DNA from: CAWDJT01 sp963828705
Lineage (GTDB): Bacteria; Desulfobacterota; Syntrophobacteria; Syntrophobacterales; Syntrophobacteraceae
Assembly: GCA_963828705.1 (NCBI GenBank)
Contig: CAWHGA010000023.1
Location: forward strand, 124,001-188,000
DNA length: 64,000 bases
Reading direction: 5' to 3'
In this document: piece by piece, positions 54,578 to 64,000 of the stretch
Position numbering within the stretch: position 1 is the stretch's first letter
Layout: each line of letters begins with the position of its first letter
Translations under genes and position numbers: made by a program
The notes under the pieces: generated by a model
Told to the model about the DNA's origin: nothing
The model's input: the letters and a program-made list of their open reading frames with translations, nothing else
The model's database searches: none

Positions 54578-56683
54578 ATGAGGGTCGATCAGCACAAACC
54601 AACATCTCCGGGAAAATGGCGCCACGGGTTTTGCTGTGGGGCGTTGCGGCTGATGATGGTGGTGGGGTTCGGCGCCGTGATCTGGAAAGCCTTCACTTTG
54701 CAGGTGGTGGAGCGTTCGGCGTGGGAAGAGCGCGCTCGAGCACAGACGGAAATCATGGTTCAGGTACCCATCTATCGCGGCTCCATCTATGACCGCCAAG
54801 GCCGCCTGCTGGCCATGTCTGTTCCGCAGCGCTCGCTGTTTGCCGATGGTGAAATGGTGGCCAATCCCCAAAAAGCTGCCAACCTGCTGGCGCCCATCCT
54901 GCAAGAATCGGCTCCTGCCATCCAGAGCAAGCTGACTCGAACCAGCAAGAACAATCGTCAACGCCGTTTCATCTGGCTGAAGCGCGAGCTTACCGATCAG
55001 CAGGCCAACGCCGTGGCTGATCTCAATGTCGCCGGTCTGCACCTGATCGACGAATACCGCCGCTTCTATCCGTCCCGTCAGATCGCTGGCCAGCTGCTCG
55101 GTTTCGTCGGTTCGGACGGCACTGGTTTGGAAGGCGTCGAGAAAGCCTACGACCAGGTGCTGCGCGAACGTTTCCAGGCCACCGGCCAGCAGCGTGACGG
55201 CCTGAAGAAACGCCTGGCCTTTGAATCCAAAACGGTGAGCACCAACCAGGAACGCCCGGGATTGAGCCTCACCGTGGATTCCTATCTGCAATACCTGGCC
55301 GAGCGGGAATTGGAGGAGGCGGTCAAGAAGTACCGGGCCAAGTCCGGCGAAGTGGTGGTGTTGGACACACGGACCTTTGAAGTACTGGCCATGGCCAACT
55401 GGCCGGCGTTCAATCCCAACAACTACCGCCAGGAAGTGGCCGACACCTGGCGCAACCGCAGTATCACCGACCTGTTTGAACCCGGCTCGACCTTCAAGGT
55501 TTTCCTGGTTGCTGGAGCCATCGAGGAAAAGACTATCGGCACCACCGACCGGATCTATTGTGAGAACGGCAAGTACCGTCTGGCCAATCACACCATTAAC
55601 GATGTCCATCCCTATGGCTGGCTGACCATTCCTGATTTGATCAAGCACTCGAGCAACATCGGCGCCACCAAGATCGCCGTGCAGCTGGGGCAGGAGCGTT
55701 ACCATCGCTATATCCGCGGTTTCGGTTTTGGGGCCAAGACCGGCATTGACCTTCCCGCCGAGGCCAAGGGTGCGGTGCGCCATTGGAAGCGCTGGCGTCC
55801 GGTAGACCTGGCCGCCGCGGGTTTCGGTCAAAGCATTGGGGTGACCACCTTACAGCTCACCGCAGCGGTAGCCGCCATTGCCAATGGCGGAGTTTGGATG
55901 CAGCCGATTCTAGCCCAGGGTTTCCTGGACCAGAGCGGGCAATGGAGCCCAGCCCACGACACCCGGACGTCGCGGCAGGTGGTTCGCAAGAAGACTGCAG
56001 GACAGGTGCGGGACATGATGGTGGAAGTGACCAAGCCTGGTGGCACCGGCGTTCAGGCGGCAATCAACGGTTTCGCCGTGGCGGGCAAGACGGGCACCGC
56101 CCAGATGTTGGATCCTGGGTCGAAAAGGTACTCCTCAACCAGATACATCTCCATCTTTACCGGCTTCGCTCCGGCGGACAATCCGCGCATCGCCATCAGC
56201 GTGGTCATCCATGAGCCCCATGGCGCTATCTACGGCGGTGTGGTGGCCGCTCCGGTGTTTCACGATATCGCTGCCCAGGCCCTGCCGTACCTGGGAGCAG
56301 CTCCCGCGGACGACGGATTGACCCCTGGAAGTTGTGGGCCGAATCTGCTAAAAGCAACCCCTTCAGTCAAACCGGTGGCGATCCATTACACCAGCGGTGA
56401 TGCCAAGGCACGTCCCATGACTGTGCCCAACCTCTCGGCTGGATGCAATCCGCCGGGGCAATCCGATACCGACCCGGCGGCCATGCCCAATGTGGTTGGG
56501 CTGAGTTTTCGAAGCGCCCTGCAGCAGCTGCAGCACCTCCAGGGGAGAATTCAGATGGAAGGCAGCGGCCAGGTGGTGGGGCAGTTCCCGCTTCCAGGGA
56601 CCCACATAACTCCAGGGGAGGTGATTGAGCTGGTGCTGGAGCCCATGAACCAGCCGGTCCCTAAGAAAGATGAGCAATCATGA
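54578..56683 (+). CDS. ftsI: Division transpeptidase FtsI (PBP3) with C-terminal PASTA domain
   Basis: Septal D,D-transpeptidase, 701 aa. One N-terminal membrane segment (residues about 15-40), a dimerisation domain (GSIYDRQGRLLAMS), and a penicillin-binding domain with the three motifs EPGSTFK (SxxK), KHSSNIG (SxN) and VAGKTGTA (KTG). A PASTA domain at the end (MPNVVGLSFRSALQQL) is usual in deltaproteobacterial and Gram-positive FtsI but not in E. coli. The ATG at 54578 has GGAGAG upstream; the frame is open to 54539. The stop overlaps murE (ATGA). Confidence 0.94.
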   Translation: MRVDQHKPTSPGKWRHGFCCGALRLMMVVGFGAVIWKAFTLQVVERSAWEERARAQTEIMVQVPIYRGSIYDRQGRLLAMSVPQRSLFADGEMVANPQKAANLLAPILQESAPAIQSKLTRTSKNNRQRRFIWLKRELTDQQANAVADLNVAGLHLIDEYRRFYPSRQIAGQLLGFVGSDGTGLEGVEKAYDQVLRERFQATGQQRDGLKKRLAFESKTVSTNQERPGLSLTVDSYLQYLAERELEEAVKKYRAKSGEVVVLDTRTFEVLAMANWPAFNPNNYRQEVADTWRNRSITDLFEPGSTFKVFLVAGAIEEKTIGTTDRIYCENGKYRLANHTINDVHPYGWLTIPDLIKHSSNIGATKIAVQLGQERYHRYIRGFGFGAKTGIDLPAEAKGAVRHWKRWRPVDLAAAGFGQSIGVTTLQLTAAVAAIANGGVWMQPILAQGFLDQSGQWSPAHDTRTSRQVVRKKTAGQVRDMMVEVTKPGGTGVQAAINGFAVAGKTGTAQMLDPGSKRYSSTRYISIFTGFAPADNPRIAISVVIHEPHGAIYGGVVAAPVFHDIAAQALPYLGAAPADDGLTPGSCGPNLLKATPSVKPVAIHYTSGDAKARPMTVPNLSAGCNPPGQSDTDPAAMPNVVGLSFRSALQQLQHLQGRIQMEGSGQVVGQFPLPGTHITPGEVIELVLEPMNQPVPKKDEQS

Positions 56684-58252
56684 TCGACGTATCACCCCCC
56701 ATTCAGCAGGGCACGGCGCCGGACCCGATGGGTCTGGCCGATCTGTTGGAGGGCCTGGAAACCATAACGGTCAGCGATGACTTGTGAACTGTCCGTGTCA
56801 AGTCTCTGTTACGATAGTCGCCGGGTAACCCCGGGTGCGGTTTTTGTAGCGGTTCGCGGCATGGCCCGCGACGGCCACGACTTCATTAGTCAAGCTCTGG
56901 AACGGGGTGCCGCCGCCATTGTCTCCGAGCAACCGCCGCCATCGGCCAGGTCTGCAGCCTGGGTGCAGGTCCGCGACAGTCGCACAACACTGGCGCGGCT
57001 TGCCGCCAACTTCTTCCGCCGGCCAACTGAGACCCTGCAACTGATAGGGGTGACCGGCACTAACGGCAAAACCACCACCATCCATCTTTTGGAAGGCATC
57101 CTGCGCCAGGGTGGCCAACGCGTGGGGGTCATCGGTACTCTGGCCTACCGCTGGGGCGACCATTACCAGCCGGCACCCATGACCACACCTGAATCCCTCG
57201 ATTTGCAGCAGATCTTCCACGCCATGTGTCAGGACCAGGTCACGCACGCCGTCATGGAAGTCTCATCCCATGCGTTGGCGCTGGGGCGCGTGGAGGGGTG
57301 CCGTTTTCGAGCGGCGGTCTTCACTAATCTCTCCCAGGATCACTTGGACTTTCACGGCAACCTGGACGACTATTTCGCTGCCAAGGCCCTGCTGTTCTTC
57401 CATCATCTCCGCCAGTATCACGGCGACACGCGACCGGTGGCCATCATCAACCTGGATGACCCCTGCAGTACGGAATTGCTTGAAAACACCCACGGTGAAC
57501 CTTGGAGCTATTCCATCCAGCAATACCAGGCACGGGTCCGGGTGAAGCGGGTGGAATTCGCCGCCGATGGCATCCGTGCAGACCTGGTCACTCCGCGCGG
57601 CACGCTGGAGCTTCGTTCGTCGCTGCTGGGGCGTCTCAACCTTTACAACCTCTTGGCGGCTGCCACCACCGCCCTTGCCATGGGCATCCCGGCCGATCAG
57701 ATTGCCTCCGGCCTGGAAGCAGTTTCCAGCGTTGACGGAAGGCTCCAGCGGGTGCCGACCGAGCGCGGCTTCGAAGTGGTGGTGGATTATGCCCACACCC
57801 CGGACGCCTTGGAAAAGAGCCTCCAATGTCTGCGCGAGTTGACTGCGGGACGGTTATTGGTGGTTTTTGGCTGTGGTGGTGACCGGGACCGCAGCAAGCG
57901 ACCTTTCATGGGGAAGGTAGCGGCCTCAATGGGTGATGTGGTCATCGTCACCAGCGACAATCCGCGCACTGAAGACCCTCAGGCCATTATCGCCGACATC
58001 GAATCCGGCCTTCTGGAAGTAGGGATTGGCAGGATTCCGCCGGCAATTCATTACCAGCCCAATGGCAGTGGCTGTTACACCATTGAAGCGGACCGGCGGC
58101 AAGCCATACTTCTGGCCCTCTCCTGGGCGCAACCCGGCGATTTGGTGTGCATTGCCGGCAAAGGGCATGAAACCTATCAGATCAAAGGGCAGCAGGTGCT
58201 GCCCTTTGATGATCGGGCCGTGGTACGAGAATGCTTGAAGTCGTTGTCATAG
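56680..58252 (+). CDS. murE: UDP-MurNAc-tripeptide synthetase MurE (meso-DAP adding; one frame break)
   Basis: Adds meso-diaminopimelate to UDP-MurNAc-L-Ala-D-Glu. About 523 aa corrected. The true start appears to be ATG 56680, overlapping the ftsI stop, with MGLADLLEGLETITVSDDL, then an extra base near 56785 before ELSVSSLCYDSRRVTPG. Landmarks: ATP loop GVTGTNGKTTT, MEVSSHALALGRV, DYAHTPDALEKSL, and the DNPR motif (SDNPRTEDP), which marks the diaminopimelate type. Without correction the protein would start at 56777 and lack its first 32 residues. Confidence 0.92.
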
Positions 58253-58268
58253 ACCTCGCGAGGCCGTC

Positions 58269-59659
58269 ATGACCTGGACCGTCGCCAAAATAGTGGAAGC
58301 TTCCGGTGGCTGGCTTGTGCAGGGCGATCCCGAATGTCGCGTGGCCCGCATCAACACCGACAGCCGCCAGCTCCAGGCTGGTGACGCCTTTGTCCCGCTC
58401 ATCGGAGAACGTTTCGATGGTCACGATTTCCTTGAGGCAGCTGTCGGCAAAGGGGTCAGCGCGGTGCTGATGCAACGCGACCGGACTTTTCGGGCAGCGC
58501 CCCCTGACGTGGCTGTGGTGGCGGTTGAAGACACCCTGCTCGCCCTTGGCTATCTGGCCAGATACTGGCGGCGGAGGCACCCTATTCCGGTGGTGGGAAT
58601 CACTGGGAGCAACGGTAAGACCAGCACCAAGGAAATGCTCACCCGGATTTTGCAGCAGAACCTTAAGGTTTTGAACAATCGCGGGAACCTCAACAATCTG
58701 GTAGGAGTGCCCCTGACCCTGTTGCAGCTTAAGCCCTTCCATCAGGCTGCGGTAGTGGAAATGGGTATCAACGTACCGGGCGAAATGGCTCGACTAGTGG
58801 ATATCGCGCAACCGGATGTGGGACTCATTACCAACATCCAGCCGGCACATCTTGAAGGCTTGAAATCCCGGGATGAGATTCTGCGAGAAAAGGCTCTGTT
58901 GTGGCAAGGCCTGGCGGCTGGCGGGCTGGCAGTGATCAATTTAGATGACAAGCGTTTGCGGGCTCTGGCGCAGGATCTGCGTTGCCGGCGGCTCACCTAC
59001 TCCCTCACCGATCCTGCCGCGGACGTGCACGTCCGTGATGCGGTGCACTTGCACGATCATGGTAGTGACTTTCGAACTGGTCTTGGGTGGTGAAACCGTG
59101 GACGTGGTGGTACCGGTGCTGGGCCGCCATCAGGTCCACAACGCCGTGGCGGCTGCAGCGGTCGCCTACGCCATCGGTCAACCCGTGGCAACCATCGTCC
59201 AGGGATTGGCGCAGCACCAGCCAGTCAGCCAGCGGATGCAAATCCATCGTTTGGCCGACGGCACCCGAATCGTGGATGATACCTACAACGCTAACCCTCG
59301 GTCGGCTCTGGCCGCGGTCCAAACCGTAGCCGCGATTCATGATGAGCGCCCCTGGTTGGTAATCCTCGGAGAGATGCGCGAACTGGGTGAAGCCAGTGCC
59401 TCCTTGCACCGCCAGTTGGGCCAACGGATTGGAGCTCTGGGCATGGATCGACTCTTCACACTCGGCGGATTGGCCGAACACATCGCCGCCGGTGCCAGGG
59501 AAGTCGGCTTGGACGCAGATCGTTGCTATCACGCGATTGATCATGCTGACATTGTGGCTAGATTGAAAGCTCGAATGGGTACCGGGAGCCTGGATTCTGG
59601 TCAAAGGTTCCCGCGGCATGACCATGGAGAAGATAGTGGAAGGGATTGTGGCGGGATGA
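58269..59659 (+). CDS. murF: UDP-MurNAc-pentapeptide synthetase MurF (two frame breaks)
   Basis: Adds D-Ala-D-Ala. About 462 aa corrected. Landmarks: INTDSRQLQAGDAFVPL, ATP loop GITGSNGKTSTKE, NNRGNLNNLVGVPLTLL, and after the first shift (extra T near 59070) DDTYNANPRSAL and LGEMRELGEAS. A second extra base near 59586 restores AWILVKGSRGMTMEKIVEGI and the stop at 59657-59659. That stop overlaps the murD start (ATGA), so murD follows directly and mraY is not present between them. Confidence 0.92.
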
Positions 59660-61044
59660 AACACATCTTAGCAAAGTCCCAACCCAAGCGAGTGTTGGTG
59701 GTAGGCCTGGGAAGTTCCGGTCAGGCGGTGACCGAACTCCTGCTCCGTCAGGGCGTATCTGTTCTGGCCACCGATCTCCACGACCAACCGCGGTTTGCCG
59801 CCAGTCTCAAGAGGCTGTTGGACCTGGGGGTGGAATTGCATTTAGGCGCCCACCGCACTCGGGACTTTCTCGAAGTCGACCAGATCATCGTCAGCCCCGG
59901 TGTGCCGCTGGACCTGGAACCGCTACGGCGCGCTGCCGCCCGCCAAATCGAAATTATCGGCGAATTGGAATGGGCCTGGCGCCAAACCCAGGTGCCGGTG
60001 GTGGCCATAACGGGTACCAACGGCAAGACCACAACCACCTCCCTTTTGGGGGAAATCCTGCAGGCCGCGGGCAAACGAGTGTTCGTCGGCGGCAACATCG
60101 GCACTCCCCTCAGTCAGTGGTTGCTGACAGGGTCGCCAGTCGACCTGCTGGTTCTGGAAGTGAGCAGTTTCCAGCTCGACTCCGCTCCCACGTTCCGCCC
60201 GCGCATCGGTATTCTGCTCAACATCACCGAAGACCATCTGGACCGTTACACCAGTTACCAGGCCTACGGTGAATCCAAATTCGGCATTTTCCGGCAGCAG
60301 AGCCCCGATGATGTGGCCATCGTCAACGCCGATGATCCGCAGTGCCAACGACGGATGTGGCAGATCCCGTCTCGTCTGCTGGCCTTCGGGAGGCAGTCTG
60401 CTGGCGTTCAGGCCCTGATCGGTGATAACCATCTGAGCATCCGATTTGAAGAGGCCGAACCCCTGGAGCTGGACCTTTCCGCCTGCTTCCTGCGGGGACC
60501 GCACAATGTCGAAAACATGGCGGCCGCCGTACTCGCGGCCAAAGCCCTGGGTGTGACCGACGCCGTGATCCGCATGGTCCTGTCGCAGTATCGCGGCCTA
60601 CCTCACCGGGTAGAATGGGTCGGCGCCTGGCAGGGTGTGGACTTCTATGATGATTCCAAGGCCACCAATGTCGGAGCTGTGGTCAAGGCACTGGAAAATT
60701 TCCAGCGACCGGTGTTGCTCCTGGCAGGCGGCCGCGACAAGTACGGCTCCTATCAGCCGCTGGAAGGGCCCCTGCGAGACAGGGTGAAAGGGCTGTTTCT
60801 TTACGGCGAAGCGGCTCCCCGGATTTATCAGGAATTGGCGGGGGTGGTCCCGGCGTATCTGGCCGAAGACCTTCCAGAAGCTTTTCGGGAAGCGATTGCT
60901 CAGGCCGGGACCGGAGATGTTGTGCTGCTCTCGCCGGCGTGCTCCTCCTTCGATCAATATGAAAGCTACGCTCAACGGGGCGATCACTTCAAACAACTGG
61001 TGAGTGGTCTGACCCAACCAAAGGAAGCGCAATGTCAGCTATAA
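59656..61044 (+). CDS. murD: UDP-MurNAc-L-alanine:D-glutamate ligase MurD
   Basis: A 462-aa ligase adding D-Glu. N-terminal RVLVVGLGSSGQAVTELL, ATP loop AITGTNGKTTTTSLL, LEVSSFQLDS, ITEDHLDRYTSY, and C-terminal DDSKATNVGAVVKALE and LLAGGRDKYGSY are all family signatures. Start ATG in a 4-nt overlap with murF. It overlaps ftsW by 13 nt at its end. Confidence 0.95.
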   Translation: MKHILAKSQPKRVLVVGLGSSGQAVTELLLRQGVSVLATDLHDQPRFAASLKRLLDLGVELHLGAHRTRDFLEVDQIIVSPGVPLDLEPLRRAAARQIEIIGELEWAWRQTQVPVVAITGTNGKTTTTSLLGEILQAAGKRVFVGGNIGTPLSQWLLTGSPVDLLVLEVSSFQLDSAPTFRPRIGILLNITEDHLDRYTSYQAYGESKFGIFRQQSPDDVAIVNADDPQCQRRMWQIPSRLLAFGRQSAGVQALIGDNHLSIRFEEAEPLELDLSACFLRGPHNVENMAAAVLAAKALGVTDAVIRMVLSQYRGLPHRVEWVGAWQGVDFYDDSKATNVGAVVKALENFQRPVLLLAGGRDKYGSYQPLEGPLRDRVKGLFLYGEAAPRIYQELAGVVPAYLAEDLPEAFREAIAQAGTGDVVLLSPACSSFDQYESYAQRGDHFKQLVSGLTQPKEAQCQL

Positions 61045-62219
61045 CCCCTTCCATAACTCCGCATCTGGATGCCGAGCTTCTGGGAGTGGAAACCAATCGG
61101 CCCGCATTGGTTTCCGCCCATCCGCACGTGTCTTTGGAAATGCGGCTCTGGATAGGGGTGCTCATTTTGCTCTCGTTGGGTTTTGTCATGATCTACAGCG
61201 CCAGTTCGGCCATCGCTCTGCGCAAGTTTGCCGATGCCGATTACTACCTGAAACGTCAGGCTCTGTTTGCGTCGGTGGGGGTTTTGGTTCTCATCGTAAC
61301 CAGCCGGATCTCCTACCAGATTTATGAGAACGTGATCTACTGGCTGCTGTTGGGCGCGGTCGCTGCTCTGGTGCTGGTGTTGATCCCCGGAATCGGAACT
61401 GAGATCAATCACGCCCGGCGCTGGTTCAACCTCAAGTTTGTTTTGTTACAACCGGCGGAATACGCCAAGGTGTTTTGGATCATCTACCTGAGTGTGTCTC
61501 TAGCCAGGAAACGGGACAAGATCCGCCGCTTTAGCATCGGTTTTATGCCGCACATCGCGCTGCTTGGTGTGATCTGTTTTCTGCTGCTGAAAGAACCGGA
61601 TTTCGGCAGTTGTGTGCTGCTGACCGCGCTGACTTTCCTGATGATGGCGGTGGCGGGTGTTCCCTGGCGCTATCTGCTATCCCTGGCCCCAATTGCGGCG
61701 GTAGCTTTTCACCAGCTGGTCTACCGGGTACCCTACCGGCTGGAGCGGATCACTGCTTTCCTGAATCCCTGGACCGATCCTCTGGACTCCGGCTACCATC
61801 TCATTCAGGCCTGGATCGCGGTGGGTTCCGGTGGACTGTGGGGCAAGGGGCTGGGTGCCGGGCAACAGAAACTGTTCTATTTGCCGGAGCCATACACGGA
61901 TTTCATCTTTGCAGTGGTGGGTGAAGAACTGGGGTTTGCCGGAATACTGATCGTGCTTTCGCTGTTTTTCTTCATTTTCTGGACAGGGCTACGAGTTGCC
62001 CGTCGGGCTCCCGACCTGCTAGGATCGAACCTGGCGCTTGCCCTGACTTCGATGCTCTCGCTCCAAGCCTTGATCAATATGAGTGTGGTTCTCGGTCTCA
62101 TGCCCACCAAAGGTTTGCCTCTACCCTTCATTTCCTATGGCGGTAGCGCTTTGATGGCCAATTGCCTGGCCGTCGGCATTGTTATGAACATCGCGCGCAG
62201 CGGGGCTCGGTCGGGATAG
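61032..62219 (+). CDS. ftsW: Septal peptidoglycan polymerase FtsW
   Basis: A 395-aa SEDS-family glycosyltransferase with about ten membrane segments. Landmarks: LLSLGFVMIYSASS, NHARRWFNLKFVLLQPAEYAK (split here), LLKEPDFGSCVLL, SGGLWGKGLGAGQQK, VVGEELGFAG and the end PTKGLPLPFISYGGSALMAN. AAGGAAG precedes its ATG inside the end of murD. murC starts 2 nt after its stop, where murG would normally lie. Confidence 0.95.
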   Translation: MSAITPSITPHLDAELLGVETNRPALVSAHPHVSLEMRLWIGVLILLSLGFVMIYSASSAIALRKFADADYYLKRQALFASVGVLVLIVTSRISYQIYENVIYWLLLGAVAALVLVLIPGIGTEINHARRWFNLKFVLLQPAEYAKVFWIIYLSVSLARKRDKIRRFSIGFMPHIALLGVICFLLLKEPDFGSCVLLTALTFLMMAVAGVPWRYLLSLAPIAAVAFHQLVYRVPYRLERITAFLNPWTDPLDSGYHLIQAWIAVGSGGLWGKGLGAGQQKLFYLPEPYTDFIFAVVGEELGFAGILIVLSLFFFIFWTGLRVARRAPDLLGSNLALALTSMLSLQALINMSVVLGLMPTKGLPLPFISYGGSALMANCLAVGIVMNIARSGARSG

Positions 62220-62221
62220 CC

Positions 62222-63619
62222 ATGTACAAAAAGTATCAACACATTCATTTCGTCGGGATCGGCGGCATCGGCATGAGCGGCATAGCTGAGCTGCTTCTCA
62301 ACCTGGGTTACCGGGTGAGTGGTACCGACGTCAAAGAATCCGACATCACCCGGCGGATCCAGGGCCTGGGCGGATCGGTTGCCATCGGCCATGACGCCGA
62401 ACATATCCAGGGCGCCGATGTGGTGGTGGTGTCTTCCGCCATTGCCGATGACAATCCGGAAATCGTGGCAGCGCGGCGTATCGGTAAGGTTCCGGTGATC
62501 CGGCGGGCCGAGATGCTGGCCGAACTGATGCGGCTCAAGTACTCGGTGCTGGTGGCCGGCGCTCACGGCAAGACCACCACGACCTCCATGGTGGCCACCG
62601 TTCTGGCGCGAGGCGGCATGGATCCGACCGTAGTCATCGGCGGGAAACTCAACGCCTGGGGCACCAATGCCAAGCTCGGCACCGGTGATTTTATGGTGGC
62701 CGAAGCCGATGAAAGCGATGGCACCTTTTTGCTGCTGCCGCCCACCATCGCCGTGGTGACCAATATCGATCTGGAACACCTGGATTTCTATAAGGATCTC
62801 GAAGATATCCAGCAGACCTTCCTGACCTTCCTCAGCAAAATTCCTTTTTACGGTCAAGCCATCGTTTGTCTGGAAGACGACAACATCCAGGCTATTCTGC
62901 CTCGGATCGGGAAACGTTTCGTCACTTACGGCTTTTCACCCCAGGCCGACTTCCAGGCGCGTGATTTGCGTATTGATGGTTTCTGCAGCCGCTACCGCGC
63001 TTTTCATCACGGGGAACTGCTGGGTGACATCGAGATTCGCATCCCGGGGGATCACAATGTGTTGAATTCGCTGGCCGCCGTGGCCGTGGCGCACGAACTG
63101 GATGTGGCCTGGCCTGATGTTCAGGCCGGGCTACGCGACATGACCGGGGTGCAGCGGCGTTTTCAGGTGAAGGGCGAAGCAGCCGGGGTCACAGTATTGG
63201 ACGACTACGGCCACCATCCGAACGAAATCCGGGCGGTGCTCAAGACGCTCGCCAGTTGTTTTCCCGACCGTCGCCGCATCGTGGTTTTTCAGCCGCACCG
63301 CTATACTCGGACTCAGGCCTTGCATGAGCAGTTTGCTCGCTGTTTTTATGCCTCCGATGTGTTGTTGGTGACTGAAATCTATGCCGCCAGTGAAAAGCCC
63401 ATTGAGGGGGTGAGCGGTGAACGCCTGGTGCAGACCATCGCCGCTCACGGCCATCACCAGCTCCACTATTGTCCCACCTTGGATGACGCTCTGAAGCGCT
63501 TACAGGAGCTGGCGACACCCGGCGACGTGGTGATCACCCTGGGAGCAGGCAACATCTGGCAGGTGGGGGAATCATTGTTGGCGAACCTTGCACAGTGGTC
63601 GCCGGCAGTTGGTCAGTAG
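62222..63619 (+). CDS. murC: UDP-MurNAc:L-alanine ligase MurC
   Basis: A 465-aa ligase adding L-Ala to UDP-MurNAc. N-terminal HFVGIGGIGMSGIAELL, ATP loop VAGAHGKTTTTSMVA, EADESDGTFLLL, DDYGHHPNEIRAVL and FQPHRYTRT are all present. The ATG at 62222 is 2 nt after ftsW. Uninterrupted frame. Confidence 0.96.
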   Translation: MYKKYQHIHFVGIGGIGMSGIAELLLNLGYRVSGTDVKESDITRRIQGLGGSVAIGHDAEHIQGADVVVVSSAIADDNPEIVAARRIGKVPVIRRAEMLAELMRLKYSVLVAGAHGKTTTTSMVATVLARGGMDPTVVIGGKLNAWGTNAKLGTGDFMVAEADESDGTFLLLPPTIAVVTNIDLEHLDFYKDLEDIQQTFLTFLSKIPFYGQAIVCLEDDNIQAILPRIGKRFVTYGFSPQADFQARDLRIDGFCSRYRAFHHGELLGDIEIRIPGDHNVLNSLAAVAVAHELDVAWPDVQAGLRDMTGVQRRFQVKGEAAGVTVLDDYGHHPNEIRAVLKTLASCFPDRRRIVVFQPHRYTRTQALHEQFARCFYASDVLLVTEIYAASEKPIEGVSGERLVQTIAAHGHHQLHYCPTLDDALKRLQELATPGDVVITLGAGNIWQVGESLLANLAQWSPAVGQ

Positions 63620-63635
63620 GAAACGAGGAACACCG

Positions 63636-64000
63636 ATGCATGCAGTCGCCGCCACATCCTGGCCACACACCACCTGGACCGCCGCCTTGGCGGCACTGCC
63701 GGACCTGGATCTGTGGTGGAACGAACCGCTGGCGCGTCACACCACCTTCCGCGTTGGTGCTCCGGTGGCTTGCCTGGCGCGACCACTCTCGGAAGCGGCG
63801 CTCCAGAACCTCCTTCGCCACCTCCGCCGTGAAGGGATTGCTTACTTCCTGCTGGGTGCTGGCAGCAATCTGCTGGCTTCGGACAAACCCTGGGATGGTG
63901 TGGCCATCCAGCTTACTCATTGCTGCCGGGAGATCCGGCTTGAAGCGTTGGACCCTGAAGTTGAGGGGCAGTCGTTGCGGGTCGGGGCGGGGGTGAAGCT
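63636..64000 (+). CDS. murB: UDP-N-acetylenolpyruvoylglucosamine reductase MurB (cut by window end)
   Basis: The first 121 codons of MurB, which makes UDP-MurNAc with FAD and NADPH. HTTFRVGAPVACLARP (FAD-domain start) and YFLLGAGSNLLASD are visible, with no stop before the window ends. GAGGA lies about 7 nt before the ATG, 16 nt after murC. murC-murB adjacency is standard in this cluster. Confidence 0.9.
   Translation, partial: MHAVAATSWPHTTWTAALAALPDLDLWWNEPLARHTTFRVGAPVACLARPLSEAALQNLLRHLRREGIAYFLLGAGSNLLASDKPWDGVAIQLTHCCREIRLEALDPEVEGQSLRVGAGVK

Noticed and set aside
1..64000. CRISPR arrays, rRNA genes, intact insertion sequences, prophage or integrase genes
   Set aside because: Looked for and not seen: no regularly spaced direct repeats, no rRNA sequence, and no transposase or integrase coding sequence.

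Overview
This is a GC-rich window of core bacterial chromosome. It most likely comes from a Desulfobacterota (former Deltaproteobacteria) organism with a Syntrophobacterales-like anaerobic metabolism. That placement is inference, from: a four-subunit 2-oxoacid:ferredoxin oxidoreductase next to sucCD, mdh and a biotin carboxyltransferase; an EF-G with the signature of the spirochaete/planctomycete/delta subfamily; a diaminopimelate-type MurE; a c-di-AMP synthase fused to YbbR; HDOD and hybrid kinases; and short-palindrome repeats of a type common in this group. The window holds about 41 protein genes, three tRNA genes, and no rRNA, CRISPR array or intact insertion sequence.

Layout. 0.2-10.3 kb, minus strand: rmuC, an unknown gene paired with a KaiC-like ATPase, fusA, a MepA/LysM murein endopeptidase, and an L,D-transpeptidase with a small Cys-rich partner. 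10.5-14.4 kb, plus strand: tadA overlapping tRNA-Ser(CGA), tRNA-Ser(GGA), dnaX-ybaB-recR. 14.4-22.8 kb: a NarL-type sensor/regulator pair followed by sucC-sucD-mdh-carboxyltransferase. Both units have the same 71-bp upstream element at the same distance from a TATA-like box. 23.5-28.2 kb: porC-porD-porA-porB, where porB carries an inserted GltD-type flavoprotein module, then tRNA-Asn and a strong terminator. 28.2-36.7 kb: an accessory region with a Cache hybrid kinase, a lipoprotein, gene fragments (DUF4143, DprA-like, HerA-like), an Fsr-like exporter, small proteins and repeats. 36.9-49.1 kb: glgP, an EAL/HDOD protein, an HDOD kinase with a composition break, a REC-kinase-REC hybrid, TetR-acpP, Nudix and a nuclease. 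49.4-64 kb: DUF2914, CdaA-YbbR, then a division and cell-wall cluster mraZ-rsmH-ftsL-ftsI-murE-murF-murD-ftsW-murC-murB (cut by the window end), with mraY and murG absent from their usual positions.

How the genes fit together. SucCD, malate dehydrogenase, the carboxyltransferase and POR cover the segment succinyl-CoA to malate/oxaloacetate to pyruvate to acetyl-CoA, as in the methylmalonyl-CoA route of propionate metabolism or an incomplete TCA cycle. The shared promoter element suggests that the adjacent two-component system may control the sucC operon. The other end of the window is envelope biogenesis (MepA, L,D-transpeptidase, CdaA, dcw cluster).

Sequence quality. At least ten genes contain single-base frame breaks: dnaX, the carboxyltransferase, porB/gltD, the exporter, glgP, the EAL/HDOD gene, the REC hybrid, rsmH, murE and murF. 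Most are one extra base, and the protein resumes perfectly in the next frame. They look more like sequencing or assembly errors than decay. These genes are annotated across the breaks, with approximate break positions.
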